Counted from the first letter of the stretch, positions 36,053-45,258 are shown. The stretch: 64,000 bases of DNA from Nonomuraea wenchangensis (GCF_900111685.1 NZ_FOHX01000004.1:315576-379575), one strand, 5' to 3'. Made by a program: numbers and translations. Notes: a model not told the origin generated them from the sequence alone.

Positions 36053-37318
36053 GTGAAACGTGCCACCCGGGCGGCCGGAGCCGCTTTCATCGGGACCACC
36101 ATTGAGTGGTACGACTTCTACGTCTACGCGACGGCCGCCGCGCTGATCTTCGACGATCTGTTCTTCCCCAACGCGAGCAGTCCGGCCGTCGCGCTCATGG
36201 CGTCCTTCGCGACCTACGCGGTCGGTTTCTTCGCCCGGCCGCTCGGCGGCATCGTGTTCGGCCACTTCGGTGACCGGGTGGGCCGCAAGTCGGCGCTGGT
36301 GGTCACGCTGCTGATGATGGGCGTGGCGACGTTCGCGGTCGGCGTGCTGCCGACGTACGCGTCGATCGGCGCGCTCGCCCCCGCGCTGCTGGTGCTGCTG
36401 CGCTTCGTGCAGGGCCTCGCGGTCGGTGGCGAGTGGGGCGGCGCCGTGCTGATGGCGGTCGAGCACGCCCCCGAGGGCCGCAAGACCTTCTACGGCGGGT
36501 TCGCCCAGCTCGGCAACCCCGCCGGCGCGCTGCTCGCGACCGGCGCCTTCAGCCTGATCACGCTGTTCGGCGAGGACGCGCTGATGTCGTGGGGCTGGCG
36601 GGTGCCGTTCATCGTCTCGGCCGTGCTGGTGCTGGTCGGCCTGATGATCAGGCTCCGCGTGGAGGAGTCGCCGGTCTTCGCGCGGACCGAGAAGAGCGCG
36701 ATGCCGATCAAGGCCGTCTTCCGTACGTCCTGGCGCTCGGTGCTGCTCGGCATCGGCACGCTGCCGGTCGCGATCGGCGGCTACTACATCCTCACGACGT
36801 TCCTGCTGGCGTACGCCACCGGGCCCTCGGTCGGCGAGTCCGAGCAGCTCATACTCAACGGCCTGAGCTTCGCCGCGTTCGTCGAGCTGGTGGCCACGCT
36901 CGGCATCGCCTACATGGGCGACAAGTTCGGCTCGCGGAAGGTCGCGATCTGGTTCCTGGTCGCCACCGCCGTGCTCGCCGTGCCGCAGTTCGCGGTGCTC
37001 GGCTCGCACAACACGCTCCTGATCTTCGGGCTGCTCGGCCTCATGAGGCTGGCAACCTCGGGCACCTACGGGCCCATGGCGGCCATCCTGTCCGAGATGT
37101 TCCCGCCGCAGGTGCGCTACACGGGCATCTCGCTCGCCTATCAGGGCGCCGGCGCGATCTTCGGCGGCCTGTCGCCGCTGGTCGCCACGGCGCTGGTGGC
37201 CGGGGCCGGCGGCGCCGCGTGGCCGGCCGTGGCGCTGCTCGTCGGCATGTGCGTGCTCAGCGTCGTCTGCCTCGCCGTGGCGCCCCGCCACCGCGACCGC
37301 GTGCCGACGACCGTCTGA
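36053..37318 (+). CDS. MFS transporter, metabolite:H+ symporter (MHS) family
   Basis: The start at GTG 36053 follows CCGGAGGAACC. The 421-aa product has twelve predicted helices and the MHS signatures GTTIEWYDFYVYATAAAL at the N-terminus, GHFGDRVGRKSALV (MFS motif A) between helices 2 and 3, and LRFVQGLAVGGEWGGAVLM in helix 4-5. MHS members import shikimate, citrate, proline/betaine or aromatic acids. Next to aromatic meta-cleavage genes, uptake of an aromatic or amino-carboxylate substrate is a reasonable inference. Divergent from the PucR-type regulator; followed by the amidohydrolase 49 bp later. Confidence 0.9.
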   Translation: MKRATRAAGAAFIGTTIEWYDFYVYATAAALIFDDLFFPNASSPAVALMASFATYAVGFFARPLGGIVFGHFGDRVGRKSALVVTLLMMGVATFAVGVLPTYASIGALAPALLVLLRFVQGLAVGGEWGGAVLMAVEHAPEGRKTFYGGFAQLGNPAGALLATGAFSLITLFGEDALMSWGWRVPFIVSAVLVLVGLMIRLRVEESPVFARTEKSAMPIKAVFRTSWRSVLLGIGTLPVAIGGYYILTTFLLAYATGPSVGESEQLILNGLSFAAFVELVATLGIAYMGDKFGSRKVAIWFLVATAVLAVPQFAVLGSHNTLLIFGLLGLMRLATSGTYGPMAAILSEMFPPQVRYTGISLAYQGAGAIFGGLSPLVATALVAGAGGAAWPAVALLVGMCVLSVVCLAVAPRHRDRVPTTV

Positions 37319-37367
37319 CCGCGCCCGCCCGCCCGTACAAGCAAGTCCTCACCGACAAGGAGACCTA

Positions 37368-38990
37368 GTGTCCACCACCGTCATCACCGGCGCGAAGGTC
37401 CTCACCATGGACCCCGCGAACCCCTCCGCCGAGGCCGTCGCCGTCCGCGACGGCCGGATCCTGGCCGTGGGCCGCGAGGCGGACGTGCTGGCCGTCGCCG
37501 GGCCGGGCGCCGAGGTCGTGCGGGCGGGCGGGCGCAGCGTGCTGCCGGGCTTCATCGACCCGCACAACCACCTGCTGTCCACGGCCGAGACCCTGGTGGC
37601 GGTGGACGCGCGCTACCCGGCGGTGGGCAGCGCGGCCGACCTGGTCGCGGCCGTCGCCGCCGAGGCGGCGCGTACGCCCGCCGGGCAGTGGATCCGCGCG
37701 TACGGCATGGACGACGCCAAGTACCCCGGCGGCCGGCCCACCCGAGGGCAGCTCGACGAGGCCACCACCGAGCACCCGGTGATCGTCTACCACGTGTCGG
37801 GGCACCAGGCGGTGGTCAACTCGGCGGCGCTCGCCTGGCGCGGCATCGGTGACGACGTGGCCGACCCGGCGGGCGGGTCGTTCCTGCGCGACGAGGGCGG
37901 CCGGCTCACCGGCATGGTGCTGGACTCCGCCATGGAGCTGCTGCTGCCGGTGGCCGTGGACATCGGCTGCCACGGCCCGAACTTCCACGTGGACCTGCCG
38001 GGCGAGCAGCTTCTGGGCTGGCTGGAGGGGGCGCGGGAGACGTACCTGCGGGCCGGGGTGACGACGGTCTGCGACCCCCAGGTCTCGCGGCGCGAGCTCA
38101 AGGTCTACCGGGCGGCGCACGCGGCGGGCACGCTGCCGGTCCGTACGGTCGTCATGCCGCTGTCCCACCTGCTGGACGAGCTGACGGAGGTTGGACTCGC
38201 CGGGCCGTTCGGCGACGACCGGCTGCGCTTCGGCGCGATGAAGTTCTACTGCGACGGGACGCTGCTCGGCGGCACCGCCATGTTCGACGAGCCGTACGGC
38301 GACAACTTCACCGGCTCGCTCTACCACCACCCCGACGAGCTCACGGACCTGGTGCGCCGGGCCGCCGTCGCGGGCTGGCAGGTCGGCATCCACACCCAGG
38401 GCGACCGCGCGATGGGCTACTCGCTGGAGGCGATCAAGGCGGCGGTGGCGGTCTCGGGCGACGACGCCCGCCCCCGGATCGAGCACTGCGGCCACCCGAC
38501 GCCGGCCCAGGTGAGGGAGTTCGCCTCGCTCGGGGTGATCCCGGTCAACCAGCCGAACTTCCTGTACGACAGCGGCACCGACTTCGTGCGCCGGCTCGGC
38601 GAGCGGCGGGCGCACCGGCTCCAGCCGATGCGCGAGGAGATCGACGCCGGGCTGCGGCCGGTGCTGTCCAGCGACTCGTTCGTCTCCTCGCTGCGGCCCA
38701 TGGAGACGGTCTCCAACGCGGTGCGCCGGCGCACCCGCGAGGACGGGCCGATCGGCGCCGAGCAGGCGGTCACGCTGGAGGAGGCGCTGCGCGCCCACAC
38801 CATCGACGCGGCGTACGCGCTGCGCATGGAGGACCGGATCGGCTCGCTCACGCCCGGCAAGCTGGCCGACGTGGTGGTGCTGGACGCGGACGTGACCGCC
38901 CTCGCCACCGACCAGCTGTCCGGCGTGGACGCGTGGCTGACCATGCTGGACGGCCGCGTCGCCTACCGCAGCCCGTCCGCCTCGCGCTAG
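37368..38990 (+). CDS. Amidohydrolase family protein (YtcJ/NfdA-like)
   Basis: This is a 540-aa Amidohydro_3 enzyme, start GTG 37368 behind AAGGAGACCTA. Features: [13 protein letters not shown] (metal HxH-type), [35 protein letters not shown] (metal His), RIEHCGHPT (metal His) and [13 protein letters not shown] (metal Asp), then [20 protein letters not shown]. The family includes N-substituted formamide deformylase (NfdA) and exoenzyme regulatory AepA. With the MHS transporter it may hydrolyse an imported N-acyl aromatic, feeding 3-hydroxyanthranilate; this substrate is inference only. Confidence 0.87.
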   Translation: MSTTVITGAKVLTMDPANPSAEAVAVRDGRILAVGREADVLAVAGPGAEVVRAGGRSVLPGFIDPHNHLLSTAETLVAVDARYPAVGSAADLVAAVAAEAARTPAGQWIRAYGMDDAKYPGGRPTRGQLDEATTEHPVIVYHVSGHQAVVNSAALAWRGIGDDVADPAGGSFLRDEGGRLTGMVLDSAMELLLPVAVDIGCHGPNFHVDLPGEQLLGWLEGARETYLRAGVTTVCDPQVSRRELKVYRAAHAAGTLPVRTVVMPLSHLLDELTEVGLAGPFGDDRLRFGAMKFYCDGTLLGGTAMFDEPYGDNFTGSLYHHPDELTDLVRRAAVAGWQVGIHTQGDRAMGYSLEAIKAAVAVSGDDARPRIEHCGHPTPAQVREFASLGVIPVNQPNFLYDSGTDFVRRLGERRAHRLQPMREEIDAGLRPVLSSDSFVSSLRPMETVSNAVRRRTREDGPIGAEQAVTLEEALRAHTIDAAYALRMEDRIGSLTPGKLADVVVLDADVTALATDQLSGVDAWLTMLDGRVAYRSPSASR

Positions 38991-40045
38991 CCGCGCGCGC
39001 GGGGCCCGCGGAACTCCGCGAGCTTGCCCTCGATACGGTCCTTGATCCGCTCGCGGGCGGTCATGCGCGGCACTCCGGACATCAGCAGCTCGTCGTAGTC
39101 GGTGTCCAGATGGCGGATGGACGCGATCACGGCCAGGGTGATCGCGTTCTCGTCGAGCGCCCTGGCCGCCGCCGTACGGCCGACCCGGCCGCTGCCGCGC
39201 TGGCCGGCGTGCTCGGCGATGTCCCGCGCCCGCTGCTCGGGGCAGCCGGGGAACAGCCGGGCGATCTCGGCCGCCATCCTGGCCTGGAACTCCACGTCCT
39301 GCTCGGCCCGGCGGACCCGGTCGCGTTCGCGGCGGCGCTCGCGCGCCTCCTCGTCGGCCAGGCACCGCTCCTCGGCCGCCTCCAGCGCGGCCTGCTCCAC
39401 CAGCAGGCCGGCGCGCTGGTAGACCTTGCGCCGCCGGTTGTAGCGCACGACCACGGCGGCGAGGCGGCTCTCCTGCTTGGCCCGGCGGCTCAGCGCCGCG
39501 TTCCCCGACGGCAGGAACACCAGGTGGTCGAGGTCGGCGCAGGTCAGGCAGTGGGGACGGTCTTCCTCCATGATCAGGTAGGGGCCGGTGTCGCCGCAGG
39601 CCGCGCACGTCCAGGACTCCAGCGGCGCCACCGCCACGAGGTCGGGCGCCTTGCTCTGCCGCTCGGTGAGCCGGCGCACCCGCGCCTCGCTCAGCTCGGG
39701 CGAGATCCAGTGGACGCGGAACGGCTCCTGCGGGTGGCCGGCGGTAAAACGCAGCTCGCGGCGGTCGCGGGTGCCGGCCACGTAAGGGGTGTCGACCGGC
39801 TTGAGCCCCTTGGCCAGCGCCCAGTCCTTCAGCAGCGCGGCCGTCGCCGCCAGCCGGTCCTCGTCCACCGCCGCCAGGCCGGCCAGCGTGGGCGCCCGGC
39901 CCTGCCGCCAGAGGTCGACGTGCCGCGAGTGCAGCCAGCGGAGCCCGGTGACCACGTCGATGAACGTCACGTACTTGCGGGTGGTCAGCGCGATCTCCGC
40001 CGCGTCCGCGACCCTCCGCGCCAGGCTGGGCTTGCTCACGTCCAC
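38987..40045 (-). CDS. DUF2293-domain protein
   Basis: The start is GTG 40045 or 40039, giving about 352 aa. A zinc ribbon-like module is visible as WTCAACGDTGPYLI...PHCLTCADLDHL (two CxxC pairs). A charged coiled coil follows (ALEAAEERCLADEEARERRR). The C-terminal DUF2293-type domain is IARLFPGCPEQRARDIAEHA-GQRGSGRVGRTAAARALDENA. The zinc site plus basic helices suggest nucleic acid binding, but no function is established. It converges on the amidohydrolase gene with a 4-bp overlap of stop regions. Confidence 0.75.
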   Translation of the reverse strand: MDVSKPSLARRVADAAEIALTTRKYVTFIDVVTGLRWLHSRHVDLWRQGRAPTLAGLAAVDEDRLAATAALLKDWALAKGLKPVDTPYVAGTRDRRELRFTAGHPQEPFRVHWISPELSEARVRRLTERQSKAPDLVAVAPLESWTCAACGDTGPYLIMEEDRPHCLTCADLDHLVFLPSGNAALSRRAKQESRLAAVVVRYNRRRKVYQRAGLLVEQAALEAAEERCLADEEARERRRERDRVRRAEQDVEFQARMAAEIARLFPGCPEQRARDIAEHAGQRGSGRVGRTAAARALDENAITLAVIASIRHLDTDYDELLMSGVPRMTARERIKDRIEGKLAEFRGPRARG

Positions 40046-40147
40046 CAGTGTCCCGCGCCTTTGTCGGGAGATGGACGAAGCGCAGGCTTTCCTTGTGCGC
40101 CGCGCGGCGAAGAACCTCTCGGATCTTTCGTGTCCTGGAGGAAGACC

Positions 40148-40969
40148 GTGCGCCTGTTCTGGCCCGCCATCCTGATGCTCGCCACCTCGTGCGGCTCCGC
40201 CTCCCACACGGGGGCCGAGGAGGGCGCGCAGCCCGTCGTCAGCGGCGCCTTCGGCAGCAGGCCGGTCGTCTCCGTCCCCGCCGGCCGGCCCGGCCGCCTG
40301 CCCCGCGTCACCGTGCTGTCGGCGGGCAGCGGGCGGCGCACCCAGCCGGGGGACGTCGTGCTCGCCGACGTCGAGATCCGCCGCTGGGCCGGCAACCAGC
40401 CTTACCTGAGCACCTTCGACTCCGGCCGGCCCACCACGGTCGTCTTCGACGGCCGGCAGGTTACGGAGGTCTGGCGGCGCTCGCTCATCGGCCATCCGGC
40501 GGGCAGCCGGGTCATGCTGGTCGGGCCGGCCGCCGACGCGCTCGGGCCCGGCCTGCCGTGGGCCGGGGTGTCGCCCGCGGACACGCTCGTCGTCGTCTTC
40601 GACATCCTGGGCGGCTACCCGCCGGACGCGCGGCTGGTGGGGCGCACCCTGCCGGTCGTGCCGGCCGACCTGACGCCCGCCGACCCGCCCCGCGTCCTCA
40701 TCGACGGCTCCGGCCGGGAGATCCGGGCGGGGGCCAAGGTCATCGTCCAGTACGTCGCCGCCGCCTGGCCGTCACGGGCGATCGTGGACTCGACGTACCG
40801 GCGGGGCGGGCCGGGCGCCTTCACCCTGAAACCGGGCGCGGCGCCCCCGGCCTGGCTGGACGCGCTGCCCGGCCGCCACGTCGGCTGCCGTCTCGCGGTC
40901 CCGGCGGCGGCGGACGAGCCCAGGATCTACGTCATCGACGTCCTCGACACCATCACCCTGCCGAGCTGA
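40148..40969 (+). CDS. Lipoprotein with FKBP-type isomerase-like domains
   Basis: GTG 40148 follows GGAGGAAGACC. The signal peptide ILMLATSCGSA has a lipobox-like ATSC. The mature part has two FKBP-like units. The first (TQPGDVVLADVEIRRW, then STFDSGRPTTVVFDG, RSLIGHPAGSRVMLVGP) is typical of FKBP folds; the second (REIRAGAKVIVQYVAAAWPS, RAIVDSTYRRGGPGAFTLKP) ends IYVIDVLDTITLPS. Several active-site aromatic residues of FKBPs seem lost, so isomerase activity is uncertain. It probably assists folding of exported proteins. Confidence 0.7.
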   Translation: MRLFWPAILMLATSCGSASHTGAEEGAQPVVSGAFGSRPVVSVPAGRPGRLPRVTVLSAGSGRRTQPGDVVLADVEIRRWAGNQPYLSTFDSGRPTTVVFDGRQVTEVWRRSLIGHPAGSRVMLVGPAADALGPGLPWAGVSPADTLVVVFDILGGYPPDARLVGRTLPVVPADLTPADPPRVLIDGSGREIRAGAKVIVQYVAAAWPSRAIVDSTYRRGGPGAFTLKPGAAPPAWLDALPGRHVGCRLAVPAAADEPRIYVIDVLDTITLPS

Positions 40970-40989
40970 CCACCAGGACGGGCTGACCA

Positions 40990-42339
40990 CTAGGACGGGC
41001 GGGAGACCAGGCGGCGGACCAGCCGGCCGAGACGGGAGCGCTGGGGCGGCGGCGCGGTCAGCGCCTGCAGCGCCTCGGCCGCGGACGGCCGCTTGGCGGG
41101 TGAGTGGTCGAGCATCCGGCGCACCACCTCCGGCACGCCGGGGTCGTCGGCGTCGGCGCTGGTGGGCAGCTCGCCGGTGAGGAGCTGATGGGCGATCACC
41201 CCGGCGGAGTAGACGTCGGAGGCCGTGGTCATCCGGTCGGGCCGCTCGTGGCACTCGGGAGCGACGTAGTGGGCGTCGAGCACGTTGCCCAGCTCGTGGG
41301 CGACGGTGTAGTTGCGCGGGCCGAGCTTGGCGTAGTCGAACCCGGTGAGCACGGCGTGGCCGTCGTCGGTGACCAGCACGCTGGCCGGGGTGAGCGCGCG
41401 GTGCACGACGCCGTTGGCGTGGGCGTGCGCGAGCCCGCTCAGCAGGTCCTGGAGCACGCTCATGCGCGCGCCCCGGGGCGGCGACAGGTGCAGCGACTGG
41501 CCGTGCACGTCGTCGAGCACCAGCACGAACCGGCTCTCGTCGTCGATGGCGAAGAAGTCGCGCGAGCGCACCACGCACGGGTGCGGCGGGATGCGGGTCA
41601 GGCTCTGGTAGGCGTTGGCGATGCGCTGCCGCTCGGCCGCCCGCGACTCGTGGTCGGCGAGCGGGTCGGCCTGGTAGACCCGCAGCAGCACGGTCTCGCT
41701 GCCCGGCAGCGTGGCGTTGAACGCGCGGTATTCGGTGACCTTGGCGTCGCCGCCGAGCTGCTCCTCGACCTCCCAGTTGCCGAAGCGGGGCGGCGCGGTG
41801 CTGCGGCGTACGGTCTGGTTGAGCGCGTCGAGCACGGCCGTCATGTAGGGGCGCACGTGCGGGCTGCACCCGCGCCGCACCCGCGAGACGTCGCTCAGCG
41901 TGGCCACCAGCTCGGGCACGGTCGTGACGTTGACGGCGTCGCGCCCGGCCGGGTCGATCAGCTCGGCGTCGGGGGAGCTGAGCACGACCAGGGCGTCGAC
42001 GTAGACCCGTTCGAGCTGGGTGGACCTGGACACCAGCAGGCCCTTCAGCGCCTTGGCGGTGCCCCGCAGCTTGGCCACCGGCGAGCCGAACGCCTCCCGC
42101 CGGGGCGGGAACCAGCGCGTGCCGGACACCTCGATGCGTCCCCGCGTGCCCTTGACGTCGACGACCACGAGCGAGTGGCCGGTCAGCACGAGCAGGTCCA
42201 CCTCGAAGACGTCGTTGCCGCGCGGGACCTCGATGTTGTGCAGCAGCAGCCAGTCGGCGGGCGCGTGGTCGCGCAGATATGCGATGACGCGCCGTTCGGC
42301 GTCGTTGACCGGACGTCCACCGCCGACGATCTCTGCCAT
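40990..42339 (-). CDS. NERD nuclease-like domain fused to a pseudokinase
   Basis: The 449-aa product starts at ATG 42339. Residues about 10-130 form a NERD (nuclease-related) domain: DVFEVDLLVLTGHSLVVVDV with Lys63 in VDVKG. Residues 185-430 form a Hanks-type kinase-like domain that has lost every catalytic residue: the VAIK Lys is Arg (VLLRVY), the HRD motif is HRA (VVHRALTPAS, residues 312-320) with Asn replaced by Ser, and DFG reads GFD (LTGFDYAKL). The APE motif remains (YVAPECHERP). NERD plus kinase is known from PglW-type phage-defence proteins, which are far larger. Probable role: sensing or defence; unproven. Confidence 0.82.
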   Translation of the reverse strand: MAEIVGGGRPVNDAERRVIAYLRDHAPADWLLLHNIEVPRGNDVFEVDLLVLTGHSLVVVDVKGTRGRIEVSGTRWFPPRREAFGSPVAKLRGTAKALKGLLVSRSTQLERVYVDALVVLSSPDAELIDPAGRDAVNVTTVPELVATLSDVSRVRRGCSPHVRPYMTAVLDALNQTVRRSTAPPRFGNWEVEEQLGGDAKVTEYRAFNATLPGSETVLLRVYQADPLADHESRAAERQRIANAYQSLTRIPPHPCVVRSRDFFAIDDESRFVLVLDDVHGQSLHLSPPRGARMSVLQDLLSGLAHAHANGVVHRALTPASVLVTDDGHAVLTGFDYAKLGPRNYTVAHELGNVLDAHYVAPECHERPDRMTTASDVYSAGVIAHQLLTGELPTSADADDPGVPEVVRRMLDHSPAKRPSAAEALQALTAPPPQRSRLGRLVRRLVSRPS

Positions 42340-42364
42340 GCGCCTATCCTCGCACGGGTTGAGA

Positions 42365-42400
42365 TTGACAACATGATGTCCAAATGACAGGATGCTGTCA
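42365..42400 (+). promoter_or_regulatory. Promoter/operator overlapping the start of the DJ-1-like gene
   Basis: TTGACA (42365-42370), a 17-nt spacer and CAGGAT (42388-42393) would place the transcription start at about 42400, the first base of the ATG; there is no ribosome-binding site, so a leaderless mRNA is likely. TGACAG-GATG-CTGTCA (42385-42400) is a perfect dyad covering the -10 and start. An imperfect dyad of related half-sites lies at 42365-42383. The MarR product of the next gene is the likely binder. Confidence 0.6.
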
Positions 42401-43017
42401 TGAAGCCCATCGTGCACCACGCCGTCTACGACACGCTCGCCGACTGGGAGACCGGTCACGCCACCGCGCACCTGCGCAGCGGCGTCTACCAGCGCGAACC
42501 CGGCGGCTACGAGATCGTCACCGTCGGCCTCACCGCCGACCCCGTGGTCACCATGGGCGGCGCCCGGATCGTCCCCGACCTCACGCTCGACCGGCTCTCC
42601 CCGGAGGAGAGCGCGCTGCTGATCCTGCCCGGCGCCACGCTGTGGGACGCGGGTGACCGGCTCGCCCCCTTCGCCCGTAAGGCAGGGGAGTTCCTGGCGG
42701 CCGGCGTGCCGGTCGCGGCCATCTGCGGCGCCACGGCCGGGCTCGCCAGGGAGGGCCTGCTCGACGACCGCGACCACACCAGCGGCGCCGTCCAGTACCT
42801 GGAGGCCCAGCAGGGCTACGCGGGCGCGAAGCGCTACCTCGACCAGGACGCTGTGCTCGACGGCGACCTCGTCACGGCCGGGCCCACGGAGCCGGTGGCC
42901 TTCGCCAGGGAGATCTTCCGCCGGCTCGACGCCTACCGTCCCGATATCCTGGACGCCTGGTTCCGGCTGTTCTCGCGGAGCGACCCGAGCGCGTACGAGG
43001 TGCTGATGGCTGCATGA
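42400..43017 (+). CDS. DJ-1/PfpI-family (glutamine amidotransferase-like) protein
   Basis: The 205-aa product has the class-1 amidotransferase fold with nucleophile-elbow cysteine in VAAICGATAGLAREGLL (about residue 109) and LILPGATLWDAGDRLAP before it. YhbO/PfpI members act as deglycases, proteases or isonitrile hydratases, and often lack a clear substrate. The start at 42400 is fixed by the operator/promoter, which leaves no leader. The ATGA overlap with the following MarR gene (43014) shows coupling. It may detoxify a compound sensed by that regulator. Confidence 0.85.
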   Translation: MKPIVHHAVYDTLADWETGHATAHLRSGVYQREPGGYEIVTVGLTADPVVTMGGARIVPDLTLDRLSPEESALLILPGATLWDAGDRLAPFARKAGEFLAAGVPVAAICGATAGLAREGLLDDRDHTSGAVQYLEAQQGYAGAKRYLDQDAVLDGDLVTAGPTEPVAFAREIFRRLDAYRPDILDAWFRLFSRSDPSAYEVLMAA

Positions 43018-43463
43018 GAGACAACGCGCGGCTGGTGTCCGGGCTGGCGCTCGGCGCCTTCCGCCTCAACGGCCAGTTCCTCCACATCGCGGAGGGGCTG
43101 GCCCGGCCCGCGGGCATGACGGCGGCCTGGTGGCAGGTGCTCGGGGCGGTGCTCGGCGAGCCGCTGCCGGTCTCCGGGATCGCCCGCGCGATGGGGATGA
43201 CCAGGCAGGGCGTGCAGCGCATCGCCGACCTGCTGGTGGAGCGCGGCCTCGCCGAATACCGGCCCAACCCCGCGCACCGCAGGGCCAAGCTGCTCCAGCC
43301 GACGGCGGCCGGGCGGGAGGCCATCGCCAAGATCAACCCGGGGCACGGTGAGTTCTCCGACGCGCTCGTCGCCGAGCTGGGCCCGGAGGAGGCCGAGCGG
43401 TGCCTGGAGGCCGTCCGCCGGCTGTCCGCCGCCCTCGACCGGCTCGGCGACCAAGATCGATGA
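43014..43463 (+). CDS. MarR-family transcriptional regulator
   Basis: This 149-aa winged-helix protein has GMTAAWWQVLGAVLGEPLPV, then the recognition helix in VSGIARAMGMTRQGVQRIAD and the wing region EYRPNPAHRRAKLLQPT. It overlaps the upstream DJ-1 gene by 4 bp. The TGACAG/CTGTCA dyad over the first gene's start is the natural target, making this a self-limiting two-gene stress operon. No cysteine is in a sensor position that can be recognised; the ligand is unknown. Confidence 0.88.
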   Translation: MRDNARLVSGLALGAFRLNGQFLHIAEGLARPAGMTAAWWQVLGAVLGEPLPVSGIARAMGMTRQGVQRIADLLVERGLAEYRPNPAHRRAKLLQPTAAGREAIAKINPGHGEFSDALVAELGPEEAERCLEAVRRLSAALDRLGDQDR

Positions 43464-43545
43464 AACCGCTCCAGGGCCTGGAAGGCGGACAGTCGGGAAC
43501 GCTAGGTTGAAGATCCCGCGGATCCGACATCACTGGAGCAGCTCC

Positions 43546-44367
43546 ATGACCGGAGAACCGTACGCCGCCGGAGAGGCCGTCTCACCCCGCATCGACACCG
43601 GCGTCCCGCACGCCGCCCGCATGTGGAACTACTGGCTCGGCGGCAAGGACCACTACGACGTGGACAGGGAGGCCGGCGACCAGTTCAGCGCCGCCTTCCC
43701 CGACATCGTCGAGATCGCGCGCCTGTCCCGGCACCTGCTCGCCCGCATCGTGCGGCACCTGGTCGAGGAGGCGGGGGTGCGGCAGTTCCTCGACGTGGGC
43801 ACCGGCCTGCCGACCGTGGACAACACGCACGAGGTCGCCCAGCGCGCCGACCCGGCCTGCCGGGTGGTCTACGTCGACAACGACCCCCTGGTGCTCGCCC
43901 ACGCCCGCGCCCTGCTGGTCGGCACCCCGGAGGGCGCGACCGACTACGTGGACGCCGACCTGCGCGAGCCCGAGAAGATCATCGCCGCCGCGGCGGGCAC
44001 CCTCGACCTGACAAAGCCGGTCGCGCTCATGCTCATGGGCATCGCCGGCTATGTGAGCGAGGAGGACGGGGCCTACTCGATCGTCGGGCGGCTGATGGAT
44101 GCCCTGCCGTCCGGCAGCTACCTCGCCATGTGGGACGGCGTCAACGTGGTCACCGGCGAGGCGCTCGACCGGGCCCAGGAAGAGCACAACGAGGGGCCGG
44201 GGGCGCCCTACCAGCTGCGCAGCCGCGCGGAGTTCGCCCGCTTCTTCGACGGGCTGGAGCTGGTCGAGCCGGGCGTGGTGTCGATCACGCGCTGGCGGCC
44301 CGACCCCGACCCCATGGCCTCGCTCGCCGAGGTGGACGCGCTGTGCGGGGTCGCACGCAAGCCCTGA
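43546..44367 (+). CDS. DUF574-type SAM-dependent methyltransferase
   Basis: The 273-aa product starts at ATG 43546 behind CTGGAG. It has RIDTGVPHAARMWNYWLGGK, the family hallmark, then motif I FLDVGTGLPTVDNTHEVAQ, VVYVDNDPLVLAHARALL and YLAMWDGVN. This S-adenosyl methyltransferase family (DUF574, Methyltransf_19) is greatly expanded in actinomycetes and its substrates are unknown. It converges on an XRE/DUF5753 regulator gene, a common combination in these genomes, with 12 bp between stop codons. Confidence 0.9.
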   Translation: MTGEPYAAGEAVSPRIDTGVPHAARMWNYWLGGKDHYDVDREAGDQFSAAFPDIVEIARLSRHLLARIVRHLVEEAGVRQFLDVGTGLPTVDNTHEVAQRADPACRVVYVDNDPLVLAHARALLVGTPEGATDYVDADLREPEKIIAAAAGTLDLTKPVALMLMGIAGYVSEEDGAYSIVGRLMDALPSGSYLAMWDGVNVVTGEALDRAQEEHNEGPGAPYQLRSRAEFARFFDGLELVEPGVVSITRWRPDPDPMASLAEVDALCGVARKP

Positions 44368-44379
44368 CCACGCCCCCCG

Positions 44380-45258
44380 TCAGAGGCGCTGGATCATCCC
44401 GTGCAGGATCGCCGGGGTCTCGGCCGGGGGCGGGGCGTGCACGCCCAGCTCGTTGAGCAGGTGGCGGTAGTGGCGCACCTCGCTCTCCTTGTTGAGGTAT
44501 TGGGCGCCGGTGAGGTGTTCGAGGTAGACCACGTCGGGCAGCTCCTCCTGGGCGAAGCGCAGGAGGGTGACCGGGCCGACCCCGCCGAGCGCGGAGCCGT
44601 GGGCGAACGGGAACACCTGCAGCGTGACGTTGGGCAGCTCGGCCATGCGGGCGAGGTGTTCGAGCTGGGCCCGCATGATGTCCTCGTCGCCCACCCGGCG
44701 GCGCAGCGCGCCTTCGTCCAGCACCGCCCAGAGCCTGCGCGGGACGGGCGGGTCGAGGGCGCGGCGGCGGCGCAGGCGCACCGTGAGCAGGCGCGCGATC
44801 CGCGCGTCCGGCTCGCCCCCGTGGTTGCGGGTGATGACCTCGCGGGCGTAGTCCTCGGTCTGCAGCAGGGCGGGGACGTGCTGGACGCCGTAGGTGCGGA
44901 TGAGCGCGGCGTCCTGCTCCAGCCCGAGGTAGGGCTCGAACCAGTCGGGGACGACGTCGCGGTATTCGTGCCACCAGCTCGGCGCGTTGGCCTGCGCGAC
45001 CAGGGCGAGCAGGCTGTCACGCTCGGCCCGGTCGCGTACGCCGTAGAGGTCGAGCAGGTCGCTCACGTCGCGCGGCTTGAAGCTGGTGCGGCCGGCCTCC
45101 AAGCGGCTGATCTTCGACCGTGAGCCGCGGATGGCGTAGGCGGCGGCCTCGCGGGTGACGTCGGCCGCCTCACGGAGGCGGCGCAGGTGAGCGCCGATGA
45201 GCAGGCGCAGCGCGCTCGGTCCGGATTGCAGGGAATCACGATCCGGTATTTCGGTCAT
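44380..45258 (-). CDS. XRE-family regulator with DUF5753 domain
   Basis: The start is ATG 45258 (MTEIPDRDSL), or ATG 45267 three codons upstream. The HTH is LRRLREAADVTREAAAYAIRG-SRSKISRLEAG, typical XRE. The C-terminal DUF5753 domain contains YLGLEQDAALIRTYGVQHVP, ALLQTEDYAREV and AELPNVTLQVFPFAHG. These regulators (BldB/AbaA-region WhiJ-like families) usually act with DUF397 partner proteins; none is seen here. It instead sits beside a DUF574 methyltransferase. Function in development or stress is an inference. Confidence 0.9.
   Translation of the reverse strand: MTEIPDRDSLQSGPSALRLLIGAHLRRLREAADVTREAAAYAIRGSRSKISRLEAGRTSFKPRDVSDLLDLYGVRDRAERDSLLALVAQANAPSWWHEYRDVVPDWFEPYLGLEQDAALIRTYGVQHVPALLQTEDYAREVITRNHGGEPDARIARLLTVRLRRRRALDPPVPRRLWAVLDEGALRRRVGDEDIMRAQLEHLARMAELPNVTLQVFPFAHGSALGGVGPVTLLRFAQEELPDVVYLEHLTGAQYLNKESEVRHYRHLLNELGVHAPPPAETPAILHGMIQRL

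Noticed and set aside
40990..42339. An active Ser/Thr protein kinase or PglW
   Set aside because: Catalytic Lys, HRD Asp and DFG are all replaced, and PglW is several times larger with further domains not seen here.
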